Positions 9,392-15,983 of a stretch of 53,652 nt of DNA are shown in pieces; within the stretch, counting starts at the first letter, position 1; each line of letters opens with the position of its first letter. This DNA is from an uncultured Blautia sp. Its GTDB lineage: Bacteria > Bacillota > Clostridia > Lachnospirales > Lachnospiraceae. The DNA is taken from positions 1 to 53,652 of the forward strand of contig CALCDJ010000088.1 of assembly GCA_937900135.1 (NCBI GenBank), read 5' to 3'. Under the pieces are notes generated by a model. The model was not told the DNA's origin and ran no database searches. It saw only the letters and a program-made list of their open reading frames with translations. The translations under genes and the position numbers were made by a program.

Positions 9392-9406
9392 AAGGAGGAA
9401 AAGAAA

Positions 9407-11317
9407 ATGGCAGAATTTAAGTCAGCGGTAATCACTAAAAAAGGCGTTGCGTTGATGGGAAAAATTATGTCTGGTAGCACTAAGCTCAATTTTAGTAAGA
9501 TTGTAACGTCTGATACTACTTACAGACAGGATCAGCTTGCTAATCTTTCCGCTCTTACCGGGATTAAACAGGAGGCTTTAATTTCCGGCGTAAAGCGGAA
9601 AAATGAGGCTACTGTGGAAGTAAGTACACAGTTTAGTAATACAGCTCTAAGGGCTGGTTATTATGTGCGTACACTGGGACTGTATGCGGTGGATCCGTCT
9701 GAGGGAGATATTCTCTACAGTGTGTGTATTGTAGATGAGTCAGTATCTACGCCGGATTATATGCCGCCTTACAATGGAGTGGGTGTATCAAGCTTACTTA
9801 TCAACATGGTTACTACGGTATCTAATGCCGCTAATGTAACTGTTACTGTAGATCCAGCGGCGGCGGCTACAGTTTCTCAGGTAATGGATTTACAGGCTCA
9901 GGTAGACGATTTGAAAGGCTTTACAGGCTATATGGATCAGGATATTTACGGTGTTGAAGTAGATTTCAATGCTAAGAAGTGTGTAAGACTTGCTGGAGCT
10001 GTGGGAAGATCTGAGGGAGAGTTTTTTGATAATATTGCCCCGTGGGGAGGAAGAAAGAGGGTTATTCTTTCTGATGATGGTTATGAGCTGGGTTCTTATG
10101 GAGATCCTCAGTATACAGAGACAGGTAAGCTTGTACAGGCTGTTAATGTAGAGATTACCCCAGAAAAACCGGGATCTCCGTCAGCAACTCCGGCAGTATT
10201 GAAAAATTTCCCTATTGGAACTCCAGTACAGGTTATGGTAAAACAGCCTAAATTCTGGGTTAAGGTGGTACCGCTCTCAATGAGTAAGGCGGCACATGGT
10301 AGAGGTTATCAGTTTGATAAAGCCCGTTACTATGTATCTCCTACAGCAAAGCCGGGATTTATGGTAATTGATACCTTTAAGGCGGCAAACGGTCAGGAAC
10401 AGGATTATATTTATCTCTCAGCTTTTGAGGGATCTTTATACGATACCTCAGAAAATGCTTACATTATGGATGATGCTCAGGTAGCTGATTTTGCAAAAGA
10501 CACAGGAGACAAGCTCTGTAGTATTGCTGGAGCTAAACCAGCCTCAGGAAAGACTCAGAACCTTACAAGAGCAAATACAAGGGCTCTCTGTAATAACCGT
10601 AATGCAAATGTGGAGGCAGACAATGCCGCCGGAGGACTGGGATGGAGACAGCATGATATTTTTGCTCTCTCTATTACTCAGATCCTCATGTTAGTAGAGT
10701 ATGCTCACTTTGATGCTCAGGCTAAGATTGGTAAAGGTGTAAGTAGCCTTGTTGATGATGGAGCCTCTAACATGGCTCTTGTTACTGGCGGTACAAGTTC
10801 CTTAGGTAATAAGTCTGGAAATGCTCCAGACGGTGAGGATGGAAAGAGATCCGTAACATACCGTGGAGAGGAGAACCTCTGGGGAAATATCTGGACATGG
10901 TTAGACGGTATCAATATTGAGTGTAAGGACATTCAGAACGCTTATGTAAGCTCTGATAACCTTACTATGAAAGATGATACAAAAGAAAACTATGAGAACG
11001 CTGGATTTACCTTAGCAAAAGCTAACGGTATTGTTAGTAAGTTTGGACTGGATGAGAAGCATCCTTATCTTTTCCTCCCAACAGAGACTAAAGGAGCAAG
11101 TAACTTTGTAGGTGCTTATCATTGGTGTAATCCTACTTACAATGGCTTTATGGTGGCTCTATTGGGCGGTTTATGGAATAATGGCGGTTATTGCTCTCCT
11201 TTCTGTCTGAATGTGAGTAATGCCTCCGGTTATCGTTATCGTTATGTCGGCGGTCGGTTGCTGTATGTACCTCAGGCTGATAAGCCTAAGTACCTTTATA
11301 AGGTTATGGCGGCGTAA
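9407..11317 (+). CDS. Tail fibre with DGR-diversified C-type-lectin-like tip
   Basis: A 636-residue fibre. Residues 1-165 match phage tail fibre N-terminal domains that attach to the baseplate (MAEFKSAVITKKGVALMGKI; ALRAGYYVRTLGLYAVDP). A short coiled segment follows at about 165-185, then a large C-terminal region whose end (RGEENLWGNIWTWLDGINIE ... GGLWNNGGYCSPF ... GGRLLYVP) looks like the C-type-lectin/formylglycine-enzyme-like fold of DGR variable proteins. Residues 580-622 are the variable repeat, diversified from the template downstream. The role is receptor binding; variation would alter host range or surface binding. Start ATG 9407 with AAAGGAGG upstream. Confidence 0.92.
   Translation: MAEFKSAVITKKGVALMGKIMSGSTKLNFSKIVTSDTTYRQDQLANLSALTGIKQEALISGVKRKNEATVEVSTQFSNTALRAGYYVRTLGLYAVDPSEGDILYSVCIVDESVSTPDYMPPYNGVGVSSLLINMVTTVSNAANVTVTVDPAAAATVSQVMDLQAQVDDLKGFTGYMDQDIYGVEVDFNAKKCVRLAGAVGRSEGEFFDNIAPWGGRKRVILSDDGYELGSYGDPQYTETGKLVQAVNVEITPEKPGSPSATPAVLKNFPIGTPVQVMVKQPKFWVKVVPLSMSKAAHGRGYQFDKARYYVSPTAKPGFMVIDTFKAANGQEQDYIYLSAFEGSLYDTSENAYIMDDAQVADFAKDTGDKLCSIAGAKPASGKTQNLTRANTRALCNNRNANVEADNAAGGLGWRQHDIFALSITQILMLVEYAHFDAQAKIGKGVSSLVDDGASNMALVTGGTSSLGNKSGNAPDGEDGKRSVTYRGEENLWGNIWTWLDGINIECKDIQNAYVSSDNLTMKDDTKENYENAGFTLAKANGIVSKFGLDEKHPYLFLPTETKGASNFVGAYHWCNPTYNGFMVALLGGLWNNGGYCSPFCLNVSNASGYRYRYVGGRLLYVPQADKPKYLYKVMAA
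11144..11271 (+). repeat. DGR variable repeat (VR)
   Basis: These 128 bases align without gaps to the template repeat at 11395-11522. I count 19 differences, and every one falls where the template has A (11 A to G, 8 A to T); none of the other bases differs. They change 15 residues of the fibre tip and two codons silently. This adenine-specific pattern is the defining mark of DGR mutagenic homing. Confidence 0.95.
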
Positions 11318-11348
11318 GGCTGGGGTAAAATTAAATAAGTTGTTAATG

Positions 11349-11368
11349 GGGAGCTGGTAACGGCTCCC
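11349..11368 (+). terminator. Hairpin between variable repeat and template repeat
   Basis: The stem GGGAGC / GCTCCC with an 8-base loop is followed by TGTTTTC, 31 bases after the fibre stop. It may be a weak terminator for the fibre gene, or the hairpin/cruciform found downstream of many VRs that stimulates retrohoming. The sequence alone does not decide. Confidence 0.55.
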
Positions 11369-11377
11369 TGTTTTCAT

Positions 11378-11740
11378 AGGTCACTAAAATTGTTGGCTTT
11401 ATGGTAGCTCAATTAGGCGGTAAATGGAATAATGGCAGTAATTGCTCTCCTTTCTATCTGAATGTGAATAATACCTCCAGTAATCGTAATCGTAATATCA
11501 GCGGTCAGTTGCAATATGTACCCTTGTAATTTTTGCAAGTAATAAAAATTTATACTGTAAATTAGTGACCTTGCCTCTTGGCAGAACATAAAACAGACGG
11601 GATTTCCCGTACTGGGTAAAAAGTATGTAAAGGGGTGTTGATAAGGGGCAAAAGCCTTGAAACGCCGTTTAGGAGTGCCAGTAAAGGTCAGCTCCCCTTT
11701 GGTACATACAAAAAATATATGAGATTGGAACAATGGAATT
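11378..11740 (+). ncRNA. DGR template RNA region (TR plus spacer)
   Basis: The region between the fibre gene and the reverse transcriptase contains no credible gene. It holds the TR (11395-11522) and a spacer of about 218 bases. A 10-bp inverted repeat (AGGTCACTAA at 11378-11387; TTAGTGACCT at 11562-11571) encloses the TR, and the spacer has short hairpins such as ACGGG-ATTT-CCCGT near 11599-11612. In the Bordetella phage DGR, TR-flanking and spacer RNA structure recruits the reverse transcriptase; the same role is inferred here. Exact RNA ends are unknown. Confidence 0.7.
11395..11522 (+). repeat. DGR template repeat (TR)
   Basis: 128 bases, 37 of them A on the coding strand, of which 19 are changed in the VR. 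Read in the VR frame it is rich in AAT and other A-containing codons (NNGSN...SSNRNRN), as expected of a template that maximises residue change on A mutagenesis. The non-A scaffold (WNN, CSPF, LNV) is preserved in the VR. Confidence 0.93.
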
Positions 11741-12952
11741 ATGACAGGTACAAAAGATCTCTTTGATACTATATGTAGCATGGATAACCTTTACAGGGCT
11801 TTCCAAAATGCGAAAAGCGGAAAGGGCTGGTATAAGGAAGTAAAACAGATAGAGAAAAGACCATATTACTATCTGGCTGGCTTACAGTATATGCTCAGAA
11901 ACAAACTCTTTCATACCTCAGAGTATGAGATTTTTCTCCTAAATGAGGGAAAGAAAAAGAGAGATATGTACAAGTTACCTTTCTTTCCAGACAGAATAGC
12001 TCAGTGGGCTATTTTACAGGTTATAGAGCCTTTTCTTATAGCTAATATGACTACAGATACCTATAGTGCTATACCCCATAGAGGGATCCAGCCTATAGTA
12101 AATGATCTTAGAGGCTATTACAGAAAGAAGAAAGTAAACGGGAAAGAGAAAAAGGTATGGATCCCCTCAATACTGTTATCAGATGAGGAGAATACCCGGT
12201 ACTGTTATAAAATTGACTTACATCATTATTACCAGTCTATAAATCACGAACTGTTAAAGCAAAAGTACAGAAAAGTTTTTAAAGATCCAGATTTGTTGTG
12301 GTTACTTGATGAGATAGCGGATAGTATCAATACAGCCACAGAAGAGGATTTGATTGAGCTGTATTTATCTGGAGAGGTAGAGGTTGATCCTAATACTGGA
12401 ATACCTATAGGGAATTATATGAGCCAGTATAGCGGTAATTTCTATCTTAGCTCATTCGATCACTTTGTAAAAGAAGATTTACAGGTTAAGCATTATTACA
12501 GGTATATGGATGATATTGTTATCTTTGCTGGAACTAAAGAGGAATTGTGGGAAATTCATAAAAGAGTTACGGCTTACATTCAAGAAAAATTACACCTAAA
12601 TATTAAGGGGAATTATCAGATATTCCCTACAAAAGTGAGAGGTGTGGATTTTGTAGGCTATAGATTTTTTGGAGAATATACATTGCTCAGGAAGAGTACA
12701 GCTATTACTTTTAAGAGGAAAATGAGAGCTTGTAGAAAGAAAATGGAAAACGGTGTACCGCCTACTTATGGTGAGTGGTGTTCTTTCAACAGCTATAATG
12801 GGTGGCTTATGAATTGTGATAGCTATAGGCTACACAAGAAATACATGGAGCCCCTTATAAAATACATGAATAATTATTATGAAAGTGAGGTTAAAAATCA
12901 TGGTGAAATACGAAAATGTTCAGTCAAGTGCAGACACAGTAGAACCTCTTGA
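11741..12952 (+). CDS. DGR reverse transcriptase
   Basis: A 403-residue reverse transcriptase. Visible motifs: the N-terminal fingers (FFPDRIAQWAILQVIEPFLI), the first catalytic aspartate region (CYKIDLHHYYQSINHELL), the motif PIGNYMSQYSGNFYLSSFDH with the SQ pair typical of DGR enzymes, and the active site YYRYMDDIVIF. Length and lack of maturase or endonuclease domains fit the DGR clade. It reverse transcribes TR RNA with adenine misincorporation. Start ATG 11741 has only a weak binding site; ATG 11780 is an alternative. The 3' end overlaps the next gene by 53 bases. Confidence 0.93.
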   Translation: MTGTKDLFDTICSMDNLYRAFQNAKSGKGWYKEVKQIEKRPYYYLAGLQYMLRNKLFHTSEYEIFLLNEGKKKRDMYKLPFFPDRIAQWAILQVIEPFLIANMTTDTYSAIPHRGIQPIVNDLRGYYRKKKVNGKEKKVWIPSILLSDEENTRYCYKIDLHHYYQSINHELLKQKYRKVFKDPDLLWLLDEIADSINTATEEDLIELYLSGEVEVDPNTGIPIGNYMSQYSGNFYLSSFDHFVKEDLQVKHYYRYMDDIVIFAGTKEELWEIHKRVTAYIQEKLHLNIKGNYQIFPTKVRGVDFVGYRFFGEYTLLRKSTAITFKRKMRACRKKMENGVPPTYGEWCSFNSYNGWLMNCDSYRLHKKYMEPLIKYMNNYYESEVKNHGEIRKCSVKCRHSRTS

Positions 12953-13175
12953 AATCACTGAGTCTACAGTCATTGTGAGAACGGGAATTACCCGTGTAGA
13001 TGAACCCGGTACAGAAGATACTCCCGGCTTTAAAGGCTGGAATATTAAATCTGAGGAAGTCTATGAAAAGGATGAGTATATTAAGCTCATGGCTGAAAAA
13101 AACGGATCTCTTGAAGAACAGGCTACTGATATGCAGATTGCTTTAACAGAAGTCTATGAAATGATCCTTGTGTAG
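12900..13175 (+). CDS. Phage protein of unknown function downstream of DGR
   Basis: A 91-residue acidic protein (MVKYENVQSSADTVEPLEIT) with a C-terminal helix (LEEQATDMQIALTEVYEMIL). The start at ATG 12900 follows GTGAGG at a workable distance; the upstream in-frame ATG at 12879 would add 7 residues read from reverse transcriptase codons. Similar small proteins occur after tail fibre genes in clostridial phages. It is too acidic to be the basic, helical DGR accessory protein Avd. Function not recognised. Confidence 0.7.
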   Translation: MVKYENVQSSADTVEPLEITESTVIVRTGITRVDEPGTEDTPGFKGWNIKSEEVYEKDEYIKLMAEKNGSLEEQATDMQIALTEVYEMILV

Positions 13176-13188
13176 GGAGGGAAATGCA

Positions 13189-13296
13189 ATGGTAAAAATT
13201 TATGCTGAATTGATTAAAAAGGGAGTTAAGACTCTGGAGGAAGTGCCGGAAAAAATCCGAAAAGAGGTAAAAGCGTTTCTGGAAAGTGAGGAATGA
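13189..13296 (+). CDS. CD1375-like small phage protein, copy 1
   Basis: A 35-residue protein (MVKIYAELIKKGVKTLEEVP...) with GGGAGGGAA upstream. The pattern 'KIYA-LIKKG-KT-E-VPE-IR-EV' is that of the CD1375 family found near the fibre and lysis genes of clostridial phages. Function unknown. Confidence 0.75.
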   Translation: MVKIYAELIKKGVKTLEEVPEKIRKEVKAFLESEE

Positions 13297-13352
13297 TTGA
13301 TATGATTATCAATTTTATCCTAAAGATATTCTTTAGAAAGGAGGAAAATATC

Positions 13353-13478
13353 ATGGCTGTTATTTATGCAACTCTTATTGTAAAAGGCAAAAAGACTTTT
13401 GCAGAAGTACCAGAAGTCATTAAGGAAAAGGTAAAACAGATCCTTATTGATCTGGAAGTGCCGGAGCTGGCTGAATAA
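13353..13478 (+). CDS. CD1375-like small phage protein, copy 2
   Basis: A 41-residue protein (MAVIYATLIVKGKKTFAEVP...) sharing the scaffold of the preceding gene, so the two are tandem paralogues. AAAGGAGG lies 9 bases before ATG 13353. An upstream in-frame ATG at 13293 overlaps the previous stop and would add 20 hydrophobic/basic residues; the strong site and paralogue length favour 13353. Confidence 0.72.
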   Translation: MAVIYATLIVKGKKTFAEVPEVIKEKVKQILIDLEVPELAE

Positions 13479-13481
13479 TCT

Positions 13482-13508
13482 GAGGGGCGTTTGCCCCTCT
13501 TTTATTTT
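13482..13508 (+). terminator. Intrinsic terminator
   Basis: Perfect 7-bp stem GAGGGGC / GCCCCTC with a GTTT loop, followed by TTTTATTTT, 3 bases after the second CD1375-like gene. It separates the fibre/DGR genes from the lysis genes. Confidence 0.85.
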
Positions 13509-13530
13509 GGCAGAAAGGAGAAAATCAAGT

Positions 13531-13839
13531 GTGACAGAGGATCAGAAAATTGAGTTTGCCGAAAAGCTCTCTAACATTGAGGCAAGGTCTAAGAGTAACT
13601 CTCATAGGTTAGATGAGCATGATGAGGCTATTAAAGAACAAAACTCACTCATTGCGGCTATCAAAGAGCTTGCTGTAGAAACTAAGTATATGAGAGAAGA
13701 TCTTAACTCTACAATTAAACGTCTTGATAAATTAGAAAGTCAGGACGGGGAAAAGTGGGAAAAGTTCAAATGGTTATTGGTAGCCGGATTAGTCACGATT
13801 GTATTAGGCTATTTAGCTGTACAGGTAGGACTAAAATAG
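13531..13839 (+). CDS. XhlA-like phage membrane protein
   Basis: A 102-residue protein with an N-terminal coiled coil (about residues 5-75, heptad-like) and one C-terminal membrane segment (WLLVAGLVTIVLGYLAVQVG). This layout is that of the XhlA/hemolysin protein encoded beside holins in PBSX-type phages, which assists lysis. Start is GTG 13531 with AAAGGAG nine bases upstream; earlier codons in the frame cross the terminator hairpin and are unlikely to be translated. Confidence 0.82.
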   Translation: MTEDQKIEFAEKLSNIEARSKSNSHRLDEHDEAIKEQNSLIAAIKELAVETKYMREDLNSTIKRLDKLESQDGEKWEKFKWLLVAGLVTIVLGYLAVQVGLK

Positions 13840-13928
13840 GAGGTGATCCTAATTATCTATCTAACGCAGATAAGGCGGCGTAATGTGTTAGATTATACGC
13901 CGTAATAATTGAGGAGGAAATTACTACA

Positions 13929-14192
13929 ATGGATTTTTCAAGCTATCTTATTGAAAAAATGCTGGTACTTGTACCAGTGCTGTATATCATTGGAATGTTT
14001 ATTAAGAGCACTCCAAAAGTAAAGGACTGGCTGATCCCGTGGATCTTGTTAGGACTTGGACTTGTAGGAGCTGTAGCTATCGGAATTACTACAGGAGTTC
14101 CTATTGTAGATGCTGTAATACAGGGGATCCTTGTTACTGGCGTTACGGTTCTTACTAATCAGCTTATTATACAGACAAAAGCAAAAAACTAA
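13929..14192 (+). CDS. Phage holin (Hol44-like)
   Basis: An 87-residue protein with membrane segments at about residues 10-25, 38-55 and 60-80 and a charged C-terminus (IIQTKAKN). The opening (LIEKMLVLVPVLYIIGMFIK) matches the Hol44-type phage holin family. Holins form the membrane lesion that releases or activates the endolysin, encoded 67 bases downstream. GAGGAGG lies upstream of the start. Confidence 0.88.
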   Translation: MDFSSYLIEKMLVLVPVLYIIGMFIKSTPKVKDWLIPWILLGLGLVGAVAIGITTGVPIVDAVIQGILVTGVTVLTNQLIIQTKAKN

Positions 14193-14200
14193 TAATTATA

Positions 14201-14234
14201 AAAGGAGTATGCCTTTCAGGTGTACTCCTTTTTT
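14201..14234 (+). terminator. Intrinsic terminator between holin and endolysin
   Basis: Stem AAAGGAGTA / TACTCCTTT with a 13-base loop, then a T run. It lies between holin stop and endolysin start and may reduce endolysin transcription from the holin promoter. Confidence 0.75.
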
Positions 14235-14259
14235 CATGCGTGAAAGGGGATGATACGCA

Positions 14260-15786
14260 ATGCTGAGTAAGAAAAACTTAGAAATACTGAGAAATATCAT
14301 CTATGCCGTAGAAACAGGGGGACAGGTGTACGGAGGGGCTGATTACAGCTCTTTTATTGAGGCGTATCACAATACTCCCACAGAGACAGCGATCACAATA
14401 GGAGCCGGACAGTGGTTTGCAAATGAAGCAAAACGCTTATTGTCTGAGATCTTGAAAGCAGACAAGGCTACTTTTAAGAAATTAGATACAGCCGGGATTA
14501 AGGAGGATCTGAAAAAAGACTGGGAAAATTATCGGATTAGTAAGTCCTCAGCAAAAGCTAAGGCAATTATTAAGATTATCTCATCTCCAGCCGGAAAGAA
14601 AGTACAGGATGCTCTTGTAGAAGATCAAATGAAACAGTATGTTTCTGAGGCTGAAAAGCTGGGAGTAACAGATCAGGCGGCGGCTATGATGTGTGCAAAC
14701 TTTAGACATCAAGGCGGCTTGAGTGCAATGAAAAGGGTTATCGGAAAAACTGAGAAGCCTTATACATTGGATCATCTTTATGCCGCTTGTAAGACAGATA
14801 CAGGAAATCAGGTGGGGGCTTACAAGAGCCGCCAGAAATTTGTTTATACCACTTTAAAGAAGATGGTAAAAGAGGAGGAAAATACTATGGGAGTAACAGC
14901 AAAACAGGCTGTAGCCGTAATGGACGGATGGGTAGGACTTAGCAGAGCCGCCGGAACACATAAACCGATTATTGATCTTTACAATAGTCACAAACCTTTA
15001 GCAAGAGGCTATAAAGTTACCTATCAGGATGCTTACTGTGATACTACGGTATCAGCGGTATTTATTAAGTTAGGAGCCGTGAATTTAATCGGAGGTACTG
15101 AGTGTGGAGTCCAGAACCACATTGAGTTATTCAAGAAAGCCGGGATCTGGATTGAGGATGGTACAATTACTCCTGAGTTTGGAGATATTGTATGTTTTAA
15201 CTGGGATGATGGTACTCAGCCTAATGATGGGTATGCCGATCACATTGGATTTGTTAAAAAGGTTAATAAGTCTAAAGGTACTATGGATTTTGTTGAGGGT
15301 AACATGAGCGGAGGCGTTGTAGGTTACAGAAAAGATGTACCTATTGGCTGGGGCTATATTAGAGGCTACGCCCGTCCTAAATATGCTAAATCAACAAATA
15401 CTACACCTCCGGCAGAAAAGCCCGGAAATAGTGGAAATACAAGCTCTCAGAGTGGTACTGGAGTACATACCGTAAAGAGTGGTGATACTCTCTCAGCTAT
15501 TGCCCAGAAATACGGAACTACAGTACAGGTGTTAGTAGACTTGAACGGCATTAAAAATAAAAATCTGATCTATGTAGGTCAGAAAATCAAATACCCTACT
15601 ACAAAAGGATTTGTAAAAGGATGCCGGGTAAGAGTTAAAAAGACGGCTGAGAGATACGCTACAGGAGAGAAGATTGCAAGTTTTGTAAAGGGATCCACAT
15701 ACACTGTTATTCAGGTTGGATCTGGAAAATGTTTACTTAGCGGTATTATGAGCTGGGTAAAAAATGAGGATTTGTCCCTCTTATAA
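14260..15786 (+). CDS. Multidomain endolysin (lysozyme-like, CHAP, LysM, SH3-like)
   Basis: A 508-residue lysin. Residues about 1-205: helical lysozyme-like domain opening LRNIIYAVETGGQVYGGADY, probably the glycan-cutting domain. Residues about 210-375: CHAP amidase/peptidase domain with the catalytic Cys in YQDAYCDTTVSAVF and His in YADHIGFVKKV. Residues about 405-450: LysM (HTVKSGDTLSAIAQKYGTT). Residues about 455-508: SH3-like wall-binding domain. It sits directly after the holin. An in-frame AGGAGG plus ATG at 14873-14889, at the domain boundary, could make a second, shorter product lacking the first domain. Confidence 0.9.
   Translation: MLSKKNLEILRNIIYAVETGGQVYGGADYSSFIEAYHNTPTETAITIGAGQWFANEAKRLLSEILKADKATFKKLDTAGIKEDLKKDWENYRISKSSAKAKAIIKIISSPAGKKVQDALVEDQMKQYVSEAEKLGVTDQAAAMMCANFRHQGGLSAMKRVIGKTEKPYTLDHLYAACKTDTGNQVGAYKSRQKFVYTTLKKMVKEEENTMGVTAKQAVAVMDGWVGLSRAAGTHKPIIDLYNSHKPLARGYKVTYQDAYCDTTVSAVFIKLGAVNLIGGTECGVQNHIELFKKAGIWIEDGTITPEFGDIVCFNWDDGTQPNDGYADHIGFVKKVNKSKGTMDFVEGNMSGGVVGYRKDVPIGWGYIRGYARPKYAKSTNTTPPAEKPGNSGNTSSQSGTGVHTVKSGDTLSAIAQKYGTTVQVLVDLNGIKNKNLIYVGQKIKYPTTKGFVKGCRVRVKKTAERYATGEKIASFVKGSTYTVIQVGSGKCLLSGIMSWVKNEDLSLL
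14873..14889 (+). promoter_or_regulatory. Internal ribosome binding site and start in endolysin gene
   Basis: AGGAGG (14873-14878) stands 8 bases before ATG 14887, in frame with the endolysin, exactly between its lysozyme-like and CHAP domains. Translation from here gives a 299-residue CHAP-LysM-SH3 protein. Internal starts producing shorter endolysin subunits are known in other Gram-positive phages. Confidence 0.65.
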
Positions 15787-15810
15787 TTCATTTTATGAAT
15801 TATTTTGAGA

Positions 15811-15849
15811 AAGGCTACCAGAGTAAAGGCTGGTAGCCTTATTTTTTTT
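15811..15849 (+). terminator. Intrinsic terminator after endolysin
   Basis: Perfect 10-bp stem AAGGCTACCA / TGGTAGCCTT with a 10-base loop, then ATTTTTTTTG. It ends the late operon. A separate palindrome AATTCAT-TTT-ATGAATT lies at about 15786-15802. Confidence 0.9.
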
Positions 15850-15900
15850 GTCTAAATTTGAGGAGTATCTGAGGTTAATACTTACATAAAAAATAATAGG

Positions 15901-15928
15901 TTTACATAGTATCAAAAAGGTGTATAAT
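15901..15928 (+). promoter_or_regulatory. Integrase promoter
   Basis: TTTACA (15901-15906), a 16-base spacer and TATAAT (15923-15928) lie 56 bases before the integrase start. A 7-bp inverted repeat AGGTTTA (15898-15904) / TAAACCT (15947-15953) brackets the promoter and could be an operator. The integrase thus seems transcribed apart from the late genes. Confidence 0.75.
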
Positions 15929-15983
15929 AAGAGTGAGATATTATGATAAACCTGTACAATTTCTATTAACAGGAGGAAACAGG

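Noticed and set aside
11413..11781. 122-codon minus-strand frame across the DGR template
   Set aside because: It only reads the complement of the TR and spacer; a minus-strand frame in the VR (11171-11377) shows the same repeat-derived words. Not an Avd gene.
12879..13175. Avd accessory protein downstream of the reverse transcriptase
   Set aside because: Considered for the 91-residue protein, but it is acidic and beta/short-helix-like, not a basic four-helix protein.
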